Part shown: positions 44,560 through 53,760 of the stretch, one piece after another
Layout: each line of letters opens with the position of its first letter
How positions within the stretch are numbered: position 1 is the first letter of the stretch
NCBI GenBank assembly: GCA_045132055.1
Contig: JBGURP010000033.1
Span: 325,610-389,609 of the forward strand
Source: F23-D06 sp045132055
GTDB lineage: Bacteria > Bacteroidota > Bacteroidia > Bacteroidales > WCHB1-69
DNA: 64,000 nucleotides
Reading direction: 5' to 3'
Made by a program: the position numbers and the translations under genes
Notes under the pieces: model-generated
Database searches by the model: none
What the model was told of the DNA's origin: nothing
Seen by the model: only the letters and a program-made list of their open reading frames with translations

Positions 44560-46677
44560 ATGAAAAGCAACCTTGTTATTATGAGTATCGTTATCGCAGG
44601 CATCGTGTGTGGCGCCTGTCACAAGAAAGAGGAATCTGCTTTGAAAGACAATCCTTTCATGCAGGAATGGAACACGCCGTACGGAGTTCCGCCGTTTGAC
44701 AAGATTAAAACAGAGCACTATCTGCCTGCCTTTGAAGAAGGTATGCGTCAGCAGAAGGAGGCTATAGATAATATTGTGAACAATACTGAGGAGCCCACCT
44801 TTGGCAATACCATCATCCCGCTGGAATACAGTGACGAACTGTTGAGCAAGGTTAGTGCGGTGTTCTTCAACCTGTTGGAATGCTGCAATAGTGATGAAAT
44901 GGAAAAGCTGGCCGATACGCTCATGCCGCTTTATTCTCAACACGGAGATGATATCATGCTGAATGAGAAATTGTTCCAGCGCGTAAAGAAAGTGTATGAA
45001 AACAGAGACAAGGAGAATCTGAATCCCGAGCAGCTCCGTCTGCTGGATGAGACTTACAAAGGCTTTGTCCGTGGTGGTGCCAATGTGCCTGCCAGCAAAC
45101 AGGCCCGCTTCCGTGAGATCAATACCAAACTTGCCACTCTGACGCAGAAGTTTGGCAGCAATGTGCTGAAAGCCACCAATAGTTATCAGTTGGTTGTTTC
45201 TGATAAGGCCAAGTTGGACGGTTTGACCGAGCAGCAACTCCAGAATGCCGCAGCACTTGGAAACGAGAAAGCGGAAACCAAGGGCAAGTATGTGTTTACG
45301 CTGGATATGCCTACGCTTGAGCCGTTTCTGATGAACTGCAAGGACCGTGATTTGCGCAAGGAAATCTGGACCGCTTATTCTACCCGTTGCCTGGGCGGCG
45401 AGTTTGACAATGAGAAAATTATCAACGAAATAGTGAACCTCCGCTTGGAGAAAGCCAATATTTTGGGCTATGATAATTATGCCAACTATGTATTGGACGA
45501 CTGTATGGCCAAGAATGCTGACAATGTGTATGCCCTGCTGAAGCAGGTGTGGACTCCCGCCCTGGCCAAGGCCAAAGAAGAGGCTGCCCTTTATCAGAAA
45601 ATGATTGACAAGGAACGCGGTGGTTTCAAGTTGGAGCCATACGACTGGCGTTACTATTGTGAGAAGCTGCGCAAAGAGAAATACGACCTGAATGATGACG
45701 ACATCCGTCCGTACTTTTCTATCGATACGGCCCGCAAAGGTCTTTTCATGGTTTGTGAGAATTTGTACGGCTTGACATTCAAGGAGAATAAGGATATTCC
45801 AGTATATCAGGAGGATGTGAAAGTTTATGAAGTACTGGACCACAACGAGGTGATAGCTATCGTCTATATGGACTTCTTCCCGCGAGCGTCCAAACGCAGT
45901 GGCGCCTGGATGACCAATTTTCGCGAACAATACTACACACGTGAAGGTGAAAACATCATCCCAGTGGTCTCTTTGGTGTTTAACTTCACCAAACCTTCTG
46001 GCGACAAGCCTTCCATGCTGAATATTGATGAAGTGCAGACCTTGTTCCATGAGTTCGGTCACGCGCTCCATAGCATCTTGTCGCGCTGCCATTATCGCTC
46101 CCTGTCCGGAACCAACGTGCCGCGCGACTATGTGGAGATGCCTTCGCAGTTCATGGAGCACTTTGCCTTTGAGCCGCAGGTGCTGAAGATGTATGCCAAC
46201 CACTACAAGACGGGAGAGAACATTCCGGAAGCGTTGGTTAAAAAGATTGAAGCGGCTTCTACGTATGGTCAGGGCTTCATCAACACTGAACTGCTTGCAG
46301 CCTCTTTGCTGGATATGGACTATCACACCATCAAATCCAAAACCAGCATCAAGTTGCCGGATTTCGAGAATCAGCAAATGGATGCCATCGGCCTGATCCC
46401 GTCTATCATTTCCCGTTACAGAAGCCCGTACTTCCAGCATGTTTTCGCTGGTGGATACGGCGCAGGCTATTACAGCTACACTTGGTCGGCTGTGCTCGAC
46501 AACGACGCGTATGAGGCATTCAAGGAGAATGGTGTCTTTGACCAGACCACAGCAACAGCTTTCCGTACCAACATCTTGGAACGTGGCAATACGGACGACG
46601 CAATGAATCTTTACGTTGCATTCCGCGGTCACGAACCCTCCATTGAGCCGCTTTTGAAGAACAGAGGACTGAAATAA
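44560..46677 (+). CDS. dcp: M3 family metallopeptidase (dipeptidyl carboxypeptidase), lipoprotein
   Basis: Zinc peptidase of 705 residues related to Dcp, releasing C-terminal dipeptides. Family segments: NPFMQEWNTPYGVPPFDKIK (about 34), the zinc motif VQTLFHEFGHALHSIL (HExxH at about residue 495) and YGAGYYSYTWSAVLDNDAYE (about 635). An N-terminal lipoprotein signal (IAGIVCGACHKK, Cys near 22) places it in the periplasm facing a membrane. The ligA start follows after 1 nt, so both are on one transcript. Confidence 0.95.
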   Translation: MKSNLVIMSIVIAGIVCGACHKKEESALKDNPFMQEWNTPYGVPPFDKIKTEHYLPAFEEGMRQQKEAIDNIVNNTEEPTFGNTIIPLEYSDELLSKVSAVFFNLLECCNSDEMEKLADTLMPLYSQHGDDIMLNEKLFQRVKKVYENRDKENLNPEQLRLLDETYKGFVRGGANVPASKQARFREINTKLATLTQKFGSNVLKATNSYQLVVSDKAKLDGLTEQQLQNAAALGNEKAETKGKYVFTLDMPTLEPFLMNCKDRDLRKEIWTAYSTRCLGGEFDNEKIINEIVNLRLEKANILGYDNYANYVLDDCMAKNADNVYALLKQVWTPALAKAKEEAALYQKMIDKERGGFKLEPYDWRYYCEKLRKEKYDLNDDDIRPYFSIDTARKGLFMVCENLYGLTFKENKDIPVYQEDVKVYEVLDHNEVIAIVYMDFFPRASKRSGAWMTNFREQYYTREGENIIPVVSLVFNFTKPSGDKPSMLNIDEVQTLFHEFGHALHSILSRCHYRSLSGTNVPRDYVEMPSQFMEHFAFEPQVLKMYANHYKTGENIPEALVKKIEAASTYGQGFINTELLAASLLDMDYHTIKSKTSIKLPDFENQQMDAIGLIPSIISRYRSPYFQHVFAGGYGAGYYSYTWSAVLDNDAYEAFKENGVFDQTTATAFRTNILERGNTDDAMNLYVAFRGHEPSIEPLLKNRGLK

Positions 46678-46678
46678 T

Positions 46679-48712
46679 ATGAACGACATCCAGCAGGAAA
46701 TTGCCCGTCTCTCCGAGGAGATCAATCGTCACAACTATTATTATTATATGTTGGACGATCCGAAGATCAGCGACTACGATTTTGATCAGTTGCTGCAGCG
46801 GCTCATTGACTTGGAGCGGCAGTATCCTGAATATGTCAGGCCCGACAGTCCCACACAGCGGGTGGGTGGCACCATCACCAAGCAGTTTGAGAGTGCTGCG
46901 CACATCTATCCGATGCTGTCGCTGGGCAACACATACTCGGAGGGCGACCTGACAGAGTTTGACACTCGCGTGCACGATTTGCTGAACGGGCCTGTGGAGT
47001 ATGTGTGCGAGCTGAAATACGACGGCGTGGCCATCAGCTTGATTTACGAACAGGGCATCCTCACACGTGCGGTCACGCGCGGCGACGGCACACGCGGTGA
47101 TGTGGTGACTGCCAACGTGAAGACCATTGGCTCCGTGCCGCTGAGTCTTACAGGCGATTTTCCAGACCTGCTCGAGGCCCGTGGTGAGATTATCATGCCC
47201 TTCGACAGCTTCAACGCGCTGAATGCTGAGCGCGAAGAGATAGGGGAACAGCCTTTTGCCAACCCGCGCAACGCGGCCTCCGGTAGTCTCAAGTTGCAGA
47301 ACTCTGCCGAAGTGGCCAAGCGTGGACTGAGTTTCAAACTCTATTACGCGTTGGGCGAAAATCTGCCTGAAAACAACCACTACGACCGTTTGCGCAAGCT
47401 CCATGAGTGGGGCTTCCGTTTTCCGGATGTGATGGAGAAGGTGGACGGGCTTCCCGGCGTGCTGGAGTTTATCCGCACATGGGATGTCCAGCGCAAGAGC
47501 TTGCCGTATCCTATTGACGGCATCGTTATCAAAGTGAATGACTTCGCGCAGCAGCAGCAGGTGGGCGCCACGGCCAAGAGCCCGCGCTGGGCCATTGCCT
47601 ACAAGTTCAAGGCTGAGCGTGTATCTACGCCGCTGTTGAGTGTCGATTTCCAGGTGGGGCGTACGGGTATTATCACGCCCGTGGCCAATCTCAAACCCGT
47701 GAGTCTGGCCGGCACCGTGGTGAAGCGCGCCACGCTCAATAACCGCGACTTCATCGCTGACATGGATATCCGCGAGGGCGACTTTCTGTTTGTGGAGAAA
47801 GGTGGCGAGATCATCCCCAAGATTGTGGGGGTGGACATGGAGAAGCGTGCTCCGGAGGCTCACCCCGTGCGTTTTGTGGAGGTGTGCCCTGTCTGTGGCA
47901 CGCCGCTGGTGCAAAATGAGGGCGAGGCGGGCGTTTTCTGTCCTAACGAACTGCACTGTGCCCCTCAGATTAGGGGGCGCTTGGAGCATTTTATTTCCCG
48001 CAAGGCCATGAACATCGATTCGCTCGGCGAAGGCAAAATAGAAGTGCTCTATTCGCAGGGACTCGTGCGCAATGCCGCCGATTTGTACGATTTGACATTT
48101 GACAAATTGTTCGGGTTGGAAAAGGTGATAGAAGATGAGAATGGCAAGAGCAAGACACTCAGCTTCAAGGAGAAGACAACGCAAAACATACTCAATGGCA
48201 TTGAGCAGTCCAAAAATGTTCCCTTTGAGCGGGTGCTATATGCGTTGGGTATGCGGTTTGTGGGCGAAGTGACGGCCAAGAAATTGGCTCGCCAGTTCAA
48301 GAATATTGACGCTATTGCCAGCGCCACCAAGGAGGAGTTGATAGAGGTGGAGGATGTAGGAGAGCGCGTGGCGGAAAGCATTATACAATATTATAATAAT
48401 ACTGAAAATCTGGAGATGGTGATGCGACTGCGCCAGGCTGGAGTGCAGATGGAAGTGGGGGAGGAGTTGCAGGCTGCCTCCGACAAGCTGGCAGGAAAGA
48501 ACATCATCGTGAGTGGTGTTTTCTCCGTTCCCCGCGATGAACTGAAGCGGCTTATAGAGCAACATGGTGGCAAGAATGTCTCTTCCATATCCAAAAACAC
48601 CACATATGTTTTGGCTGGCGAGAAGATGGGCCCGGAGAAGCGGAAGAAAGCCGAGAGTTTGGGGATTCCTATCATTTCGGAGGAGGAGTTTATGGCGATG
48701 ATTAGCAAATAG
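46679..48712 (+). CDS. ligA: NAD-dependent DNA ligase LigA
   Basis: Essential replicative ligase of 677 residues. Domain Ia (HNYYYYMLDDPKISDYDFDQ) binds NMN. The adenylation motif CELKYDGVAI has the catalytic Lys near residue 108. An OB fold, the Cys4 zinc finger (CPVCGTPLVQ ... CPNELHC, about 402-425), helix-hairpin-helix repeats and a C-terminal BRCT domain (about 600-677, ASDKLAGKNIIVSGVF) complete it. All expected domains are present. Confidence 0.98.
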   Translation: MNDIQQEIARLSEEINRHNYYYYMLDDPKISDYDFDQLLQRLIDLERQYPEYVRPDSPTQRVGGTITKQFESAAHIYPMLSLGNTYSEGDLTEFDTRVHDLLNGPVEYVCELKYDGVAISLIYEQGILTRAVTRGDGTRGDVVTANVKTIGSVPLSLTGDFPDLLEARGEIIMPFDSFNALNAEREEIGEQPFANPRNAASGSLKLQNSAEVAKRGLSFKLYYALGENLPENNHYDRLRKLHEWGFRFPDVMEKVDGLPGVLEFIRTWDVQRKSLPYPIDGIVIKVNDFAQQQQVGATAKSPRWAIAYKFKAERVSTPLLSVDFQVGRTGIITPVANLKPVSLAGTVVKRATLNNRDFIADMDIREGDFLFVEKGGEIIPKIVGVDMEKRAPEAHPVRFVEVCPVCGTPLVQNEGEAGVFCPNELHCAPQIRGRLEHFISRKAMNIDSLGEGKIEVLYSQGLVRNAADLYDLTFDKLFGLEKVIEDENGKSKTLSFKEKTTQNILNGIEQSKNVPFERVLYALGMRFVGEVTAKKLARQFKNIDAIASATKEELIEVEDVGERVAESIIQYYNNTENLEMVMRLRQAGVQMEVGEELQAASDKLAGKNIIVSGVFSVPRDELKRLIEQHGGKNVSSISKNTTYVLAGEKMGPEKRKKAESLGIPIISEEEFMAMISK

Positions 48713-48764
48713 AACTTTCCCAAAATATTTTTTTATCAACAAATTGAACATTAAGAAAAAAGTG

Positions 48765-48772
48765 TATCTTTG
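48765..48772 (+). promoter_or_regulatory. -7 promoter element of rpmD-rplQ operon
   Basis: TATCTTTG with an ATTG at 48743-48746, 18 nt upstream, as a weak -33. It starts a leader of about 213 nt before rpmD. Confidence 0.65.
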
Positions 48773-48775
48773 CAC

Positions 48776-48988
48776 GCTTTTTGAAGTGAAATGTTTTGTG
48801 ATGGACTAGGAGGGTCGGAAAAGCGCGCAACTGCTTGATTTCACGGACTGTAATTGAATATCGCTGGAGATTTTTGGGTGAGGGTTATTATGGTTTTTGA
48901 TGATAGAATAGTTGCATTTTACTTCCAAAAGTGCGCTATTTTTTTTTGAATTGAACAATAATTAATAATCTAAAATTAAATTGAAGGG
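48776..48988 (+). promoter_or_regulatory. Structured leader of ribosomal operon, candidate attenuator
   Basis: A 213-nt untranslated leader. A 7-bp helix GTGAAAT (48786-48792) / ATTTCAC (48838-48844) encloses about 45 nt rich in purine and GCGCGC. Further on, GCATTTT (48914-48920) can pair with AAAAGTGC (about 48927-48934, one bulge), followed by a run of T (48939-48947), which resembles an intrinsic terminator upstream of rpmD. No r-protein binding motif is recognised. Confidence 0.4.
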
Positions 48989-49168
48989 ATGAAAAAGATT
49001 AAAATTACCCAAGTAAAAAGTGCGGTTGACAGATCAATCCGACAAAAAAGATCTTTGGAAGCATTAGGATTACGTAAAATGCACCAGACAGTGGAACATG
49101 AGGCTACTCCTCAAATTTTAGGTATTGTGGATTCCGTGAAACACCTGGTATCCGTAGAAGAATTATAA
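48989..49168 (+). CDS. rpmD: Ribosomal protein L30
   Basis: 59 residues, beginning MKKIKITQVKSAVDRSIRQK and containing RSLEALGLRKMHQTVEHEAT, the L30 signature, and GIVDSVKHLV. Normal length. It is the first gene of the operon here; rpsE, rplR and the earlier genes that usually precede it are absent, and ligA lies upstream instead. Confidence 0.96.
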   Translation: MKKIKITQVKSAVDRSIRQKRSLEALGLRKMHQTVEHEATPQILGIVDSVKHLVSVEEL

Positions 49169-49202
49169 TGAGATTAAATAACCGAAAGAAATTTTAGAGA
49201 CA

Positions 49203-49667
49203 ATGGATTTACACAACTTAAAACCAGCAAACAACTCAACGCATAGCGAAAGAAGAATCGGTAGAGGTCAAGGCTCCGGCAAGGGCGGCACTTCCACACG
49301 TGGTAACAAGGGTGCCAAGTCACGTTCCGGCTACAGCCGCAAGATCGGTTTCGAAGGCGGTCAAATGCCTATCTACAGAATCCTGCCTAAGAGAGGTTTC
49401 AAGAACATCAACCGCGTGGAATACAACGCTGTCAATATTAGCACTTTACAGAAACTCGCTGAGAAGAACATCACCGACATCAACCGCGAAGTGCTCGTAG
49501 CCAACGGCTTGGTCCGCAAGAACGATCTCGTCGCCATCCTCGCCAAGGGTGAACTTACCGCCAAGATCAATGTTACGGCTGACAAGTTCTCCGCCAAGGC
49601 CAAGGAAGCCATCGAGAAAGCTGGTGGCACCGTGACGCTCGTGAACGCTCCTGCTCAGGCTGAATAA
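49203..49667 (+). CDS. rplO: Ribosomal protein L15
   Basis: 154 residues. The N-terminal LHNLKPANNSTHSERRIGRG and the Gly-rich GQGSGKGGTSTRGNKGAKSR are diagnostic of bacterial L15, which binds 23S rRNA. It sits 34 bp after rpmD and 25 bp before secY in the conserved spc-operon order. Confidence 0.98.
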   Translation: MDLHNLKPANNSTHSERRIGRGQGSGKGGTSTRGNKGAKSRSGYSRKIGFEGGQMPIYRILPKRGFKNINRVEYNAVNISTLQKLAEKNITDINREVLVANGLVRKNDLVAILAKGELTAKINVTADKFSAKAKEAIEKAGGTVTLVNAPAQAE

Positions 49668-49692
49668 TTTTCCACTCTAAACAAAAGAACTG

Positions 49693-51051
49693 ATGAAAAA
49701 ATTTATCGAAACTATACAAAACATCTTCAGGATAGAAGACCTTAGAAAGAGAATCCTTTACACGCTCTTTATTATCCTGATTTACCGTTTTGGCGCACAC
49801 GTGGTGCTCCCGGGTATCAACCCTGGCGGCCTCTCCGCGTTTACCAGTGCTGCACAAAAGGGCTTGTTGGGTATGCTCGACCTGTTCTCCGGTGGTGCAT
49901 TCTCCAACGCTTCTATCTTTGCATTGGGTATCATGCCTTACATCTCCGCATCCATCGTCGTCCAATTGATGACCCTGGCAGTGCCTTACTTCCAGCGTTT
50001 GCAGAAAGAGGGCGAAAGCGGCCGTAAGAAAATCAACCAGATTACCCGTTACCTCACCGTGATCGTGCTGGCTATCCAGGCTCCCGCCTACATCGCCAAC
50101 TTGGTCAACCAGTTCCCGAGCGCTATCGCTCCTTCCATGTTGGAACACCATGTGCTGGGCTTCACCGCATTCGGTTTCACAGCATTCGTGCTTCTGATCG
50201 CTGCCACCCTGTTCATCATGTGGTTGGGTGAGCGTATCACCGACAACGGTATCGGCAACGGTATCTCCATGATCATTATGATTGGTATCATCGCCCGTTT
50301 CCCGTACGCTATCCGTGCTGAATTCATCGCACGTATCAGCGAGATGAACGGTGGTCCTATCGTTTTCATCATCGAGATTGTGCTCATGATGGTCATCATC
50401 GGTCTCTGTATCCTCCTCGTGCAAGGCACGCGCCGTATCCCGGTGCAATACGCCAAACGCGTGGTTGGCAACAAACAGTACGGTGGCGTGCGCAACTACC
50501 TTCCTCTGAAGGTCAATGCAGCCGGCGTTATGCCGATCATCTTCGCACAGGCTATCATGTTTATCCCCTTGACTTTCGTGAATATCTCCACCGAGACCAC
50601 TTCCGGTTTCTGGAGCAGCTTCATCGACTATAACAGATTCGGCTACAATGCCGTGTTCTTCGTGATGATTATTGCCTTCACCTATTTCTATACGGCAATC
50701 ACTATCAATCCCCAGCAGATTGCTGAGGACTTGAAGAAGAACAACGGATTCATCCCCGGCGTGAAACCTGGTAAACATACCGCTGAGTACATCGACAAGA
50801 TCATGTCCCGCATCACATTGCCGGGCTCCATCTTCTTGGGTATCGTGGCTATCCTGCCCGCTATCGTGCGTATGTTCGGTGTGAACCAACAGTTCGCCCA
50901 GTTCTTCGGCGGCACCTCCCTGCTGATTATGGTCGGCGTTGTGCTTGACACATTGCAGCAGATTGAGAGCCACCTGTTGATGAGACATTATGATGGTTTG
51001 ACCAAATCAGGACGTATCAAAGGCCGTATGGGCGGCGTTTACGGAGGCTAA
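49693..51051 (+). CDS. secY: Preprotein translocase subunit SecY
   Basis: Channel subunit of the Sec translocon, 452 residues with ten membrane helices. Signature segments are YRFGAHVVLPGINP (about 27-40), the plug region GLLGMLDLFSGGAFSNASIF, LGIMPYISASIVVQLM and the C-terminal RHYDGLTKSGRIKGR. It exports the many signal-peptide proteins of the window to the periplasm before T9SS passage. Confidence 0.99.
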   Translation: MKKFIETIQNIFRIEDLRKRILYTLFIILIYRFGAHVVLPGINPGGLSAFTSAAQKGLLGMLDLFSGGAFSNASIFALGIMPYISASIVVQLMTLAVPYFQRLQKEGESGRKKINQITRYLTVIVLAIQAPAYIANLVNQFPSAIAPSMLEHHVLGFTAFGFTAFVLLIAATLFIMWLGERITDNGIGNGISMIIMIGIIARFPYAIRAEFIARISEMNGGPIVFIIEIVLMMVIIGLCILLVQGTRRIPVQYAKRVVGNKQYGGVRNYLPLKVNAAGVMPIIFAQAIMFIPLTFVNISTETTSGFWSSFIDYNRFGYNAVFFVMIIAFTYFYTAITINPQQIAEDLKKNNGFIPGVKPGKHTAEYIDKIMSRITLPGSIFLGIVAILPAIVRMFGVNQQFAQFFGGTSLLIMVGVVLDTLQQIESHLLMRHYDGLTKSGRIKGRMGGVYGG

Positions 51052-51059
51052 TCGTGACT

Positions 51060-51857
51060 ATGTTCAGAAGAGTGAAATATAAAACCGAATCCGACTTCGA
51101 GAAGCTGAGAAAGAGCGCTCAGGTTGTGGCTGTTACTTTGGCAGAAGTGGCAAAGTACATCAAGCCGGGGGTGCCCTTGACCTATCTGGACCAGATAGGG
51201 GAGGAGTGCATCCGCGACCACCACGCCGTTCCCTCCTTCAAGGGCTATGAGGGTTTCCCCTCTGCACTGTGCCTCTCAGTCAACGATGTCGTGGTGCATG
51301 GCATCCCCAAGGCCGGCGATTATCTGCAGGACGGGGATATCATCTCAGTGGATTGTGGTGCTCTTCTGGACGGTTTTCACGGTGATTTCGCCTACACTTT
51401 CGCTGTCGGCGAGGTGTCTGAAGAGGTTCGCCTTCTGATGGAGAGAACGAAAGAGTCTTTGTACAAGGCTATCGATGTGGCAGTGGCAGGCAAGACTGTC
51501 GGTGATATCGGGCACACAGTGGAGACCTACGTCGGACAATTCAACTACGGAGTTGTGCGCGAGCTCTGCGGCCATGGTATCGGCAAGGACATGCACGAGC
51601 GCCCTGACATCCCCAACTACGGCAGAGCCGGTTACGGCGACCGCTTGCAGGAGGGTATGTGCATCTGCATCGAACCGATGATTACAATGGGATCCCGCAA
51701 GATTTATATGGAGAATGACGGATGGACCATCCGTACCCAGGACCACAAGCCTGCAGCTCACTACGAGCATCAGCTGGCTATCACGTCCAAGGGCACTGAG
51801 GTCATCTCCTCCTATAAATTGCTGGGAGAGGTCATAGGAACTAACGAAAAATATTAA
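51060..51857 (+). CDS. map: Methionine aminopeptidase, type I
   Basis: Removes N-terminal Met from nascent proteins; 265 residues. Active-site and metal ligands: SALCLSVNDVVVHGIP (His), ISVDCGALLDGFHGDFAYTF (two Asp), CGHGIGKDMHE (His), CIEPMI (Glu) and the final Glu in YEHQLAIT. ATG 51060 is preferred to a GTG two codons upstream, close to the secY stop. Standard position between secY and infA. Confidence 0.97.
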   Translation: MFRRVKYKTESDFEKLRKSAQVVAVTLAEVAKYIKPGVPLTYLDQIGEECIRDHHAVPSFKGYEGFPSALCLSVNDVVVHGIPKAGDYLQDGDIISVDCGALLDGFHGDFAYTFAVGEVSEEVRLLMERTKESLYKAIDVAVAGKTVGDIGHTVETYVGQFNYGVVRELCGHGIGKDMHERPDIPNYGRAGYGDRLQEGMCICIEPMITMGSRKIYMENDGWTIRTQDHKPAAHYEHQLAITSKGTEVISSYKLLGEVIGTNEKY

Positions 51858-51864
51858 TACAATT

Positions 51865-52086
51865 ATGGCAAAGCAATCATCATTTGACTTAGACGGAATC
51901 GTGACCGAAGCATTGGGCAACGGCATGTATCGTGTCCAGCTTGAGAGCGGTCACGTCATCATCGCCCACCTCTCCGGCAAGATGCGCCTCCATTACATCA
52001 AGATCCTCCCCGGCGACAAGGTGCAAGTGGCCATGTCCCCGTACGACTTGACGAAGGGTAGAATTACGTTCAGATACAAAGCGTAA
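51865..52086 (+). CDS. infA: Translation initiation factor IF-1
   Basis: 73 residues, single OB fold: MAKQSSFDLDGIVTEALGNG, MYRVQLESGHVIIAHLSGKM and PYDLTKGRITFRYK. It blocks the ribosomal A site in initiation. It starts 7 bp after map. Confidence 0.98.
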   Translation: MAKQSSFDLDGIVTEALGNGMYRVQLESGHVIIAHLSGKMRLHYIKILPGDKVQVAMSPYDLTKGRITFRYKA

Positions 52087-52120
52087 GAGATTATTGATGA
52101 GAGATTAGAGATTAGAGAGA
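52087..52120. repeat. Period-7 purine tract between infA and rpmJ
   Basis: GATGAGA/GATTAGA heptads starting at the base after the infA stop, with the purine strand as mRNA, inside the ribosomal operon. Confidence 0.78.
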
Positions 52121-52154
52121 AATTGAAATTAATAATAATATAAAATAGAAAGAA

Positions 52155-52271
52155 ATGAAAGTAAGAACATCAGTTAAGAAAAGATCCGAAGACTGTATCG
52201 TGGTGAAACGTCACGGCGTGGTTTATGTGATTAACAAGAAGAACCCCAAATTCAAACAACGTCAGGGTTAA
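52155..52271 (+). CDS. rpmJ: Ribosomal protein L36 (zinc-free form)
   Basis: 38 residues (MKVRTSVKKRSEDCIVVKRH, GVVYVINKKN, PKFKQRQG). Of the usual zinc ligands C11, C14, C27 and the C-terminal His, only Cys14 remains (Ser11, Asn27, Phe33 by inspection), so this is a C-minus L36 that should not bind zinc. Such forms are common in Bacteroidota. Confidence 0.96.
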   Translation: MKVRTSVKKRSEDCIVVKRHGVVYVINKKNPKFKQRQG

Positions 52272-52323
52272 TATACCGAACAAGAATAAAATAATTATTA
52301 ACTAAATAAAATCATAAAGTAAT

Positions 52324-52698
52324 ATGGCAAGAATTGCAGGTATTGATTTACCGAAGAACAAACATGGCGAAATCGGCTTGACATACATTTATGGAATCGG
52401 CAGAAGCACTGCCCAAAAGATTCTGACCAAGGCCGGTATCAGCTGGGACAAGAAGGTAAATGAATGGAACGATGATGAATTGGCAGTAATCCGTGGATTG
52501 GTTAACGAAATCAAGGTGGAAGGACCGCTGAGATCTGAAGAGCAAATGAACATCAAACGATTGATGGATATCGGCTGTTACAGAGGTATTCGTCACCGTC
52601 TGGGTTTACCTGTTCGTGGTCAGAGCACCAAGAACAACGCCCGTACTCGTAAGGGACGTAAGAAAACTGTCGCAAACAAGAAGAAAGCGACCAAGTAG
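52324..52698 (+). CDS. rpsM: Ribosomal protein S13
   Basis: 124 residues: MARIAGIDLPKNKHGEIGLT, YIYGIGRSTAQKIL (HhH), then YRGIRHRLGLPVRGQSTKNN and a Lys-rich tail ending KKATK that reaches the ribosomal A and P sites. Confidence 0.98.
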   Translation: MARIAGIDLPKNKHGEIGLTYIYGIGRSTAQKILTKAGISWDKKVNEWNDDELAVIRGLVNEIKVEGPLRSEEQMNIKRLMDIGCYRGIRHRLGLPVRGQSTKNNARTRKGRKKTVANKKKATK

Positions 52699-52729
52699 TT
52701 ATTAATCACATGGATAGAAACATATAGTT

Positions 52730-53119
52730 ATGGCAAAGAATACAAAATCATCCAAGAAGAAAGTTGTCAGAATAGATGCGTCCGGAAAGGCGTTTATCTA
52801 TGCTTCCTTTAATAATGTTATCGTTTCCCTTACCAATAACGACGGTCAAGTGATTTCTTGGTCTTCCGCTGGTAAGATGGGATACAGAGGTTCTAAAAAG
52901 AATACTCCCTACGCTGCCCAAATGGTGGCTCAGGACTGTGCCAAGGTTGCTTACGACCTCGGTCTGCGCAAAGTGAAAGTTTATGTGAAGGGACCTGGTC
53001 AAGGACGTGAGTCCGCTATCCGTTCCATCAACACCACCGGCATCATGGTGGAAGAGATCACGGATGTTACTCCGCTTCCTCACAATGGTTGTCGTCCTCC
53101 GAAACACAGAAGAGTATAA
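52730..53119 (+). CDS. rpsK: Ribosomal protein S11
   Basis: 129 residues with FIYASFNNVIVSLTN, GPGQGRESAIRSI and the C-terminal TPLPHNGCRPPKHRRV, diagnostic of S11 of the 30S platform. It lies 31 bp after rpsM. Confidence 0.98.
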   Translation: MAKNTKSSKKKVVRIDASGKAFIYASFNNVIVSLTNNDGQVISWSSAGKMGYRGSKKNTPYAAQMVAQDCAKVAYDLGLRKVKVYVKGPGQGRESAIRSINTTGIMVEEITDVTPLPHNGCRPPKHRRV

Positions 53120-53154
53120 TTTTTATATCGTTTAATCATTAAATTGTTAGAAAA

Positions 53155-53760
53155 ATGGCAAGATATACAGGACCTAAAACTAGAATAGCAAGAAAATTTA
53201 GAGAACCCATCTTCGGTCCCGACAAGAATTTCGAGAGAAGAAATTATGCTCCGGGTCAGCATGGCCAGTCTCGCAGACGCTCCAAACTGTCCGAGTACGG
53301 TATGCAGTTGCAGGAGAAACAGAAAGCCAAATACACCTACGGTTTGCTCGAACGTCAGTTCCGTAAACTGTTCAAGCTTGCAGCCCGCAAGAAAGGTGTC
53401 ACGGGCCAGAACTTGATGCAACTCATTGAGTCCCGTTTGGACAACGTGGTGTTCCGTTTGGGTATTGCTCCTTCCCGTGCTGCCGCACGTCAGATTGTGA
53501 GCCACAGACACATTTCCGTCAATGGCGTTATCTGCAACATCCCTTCCAGACTGCTTGTTCCTGGTGACACCGTGGAAGTGCGTGAGCGTTCCAAAGCTAT
53601 GGAAGTCATCACAAACTCCCTGAGCGGCAAGTCCATGAGTTCTCCTTGGTTGGAGTGGGACGGCGGCCTCATGGTGGGCAAGTTCATGAACTATCCCCAG
53701 AGAGAGGAAATCCCTGAGACGATCAACGAGCAAGCCATCGTCGAGTTGTACTCTAAGTAA
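53155..53760 (+). CDS. rpsD: Ribosomal protein S4
   Basis: 201 residues: MARYTGPKTRIARKFREPIF, GQHGQSRRRSKLSEYGMQLQ and an S4 RNA-binding domain at about 93-155 (MQLIESRLDNVVFRLGIAPS, RHISVNGVICNIPS). Primary 16S binder and, in other bacteria, the repressor of this operon. The 118-bp gap to rpoA is unusually long because of repeat tracts. Confidence 0.98.
   Translation: MARYTGPKTRIARKFREPIFGPDKNFERRNYAPGQHGQSRRRSKLSEYGMQLQEKQKAKYTYGLLERQFRKLFKLAARKKGVTGQNLMQLIESRLDNVVFRLGIAPSRAAARQIVSHRHISVNGVICNIPSRLLVPGDTVEVRERSKAMEVITNSLSGKSMSSPWLEWDGGLMVGKFMNYPQREEIPETINEQAIVELYSK

Noticed and set aside
44527..46725. 732-codon open frame on the minus strand
   Set aside because: It is antisense to the whole dcp gene, whose HExxH motif and family segments are unambiguous. 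The frame is a codon-bias shadow.
46520..48184. 554-codon open frame on the minus strand
   Set aside because: Antisense to ligA; no recognisable domain and composition of a shadow frame.
49573..50988. 471-codon Asp/His-rich minus-strand frame
   Set aside because: Antisense to secY. The repetitive DH content mirrors ATC/GTC codons of the membrane helices.
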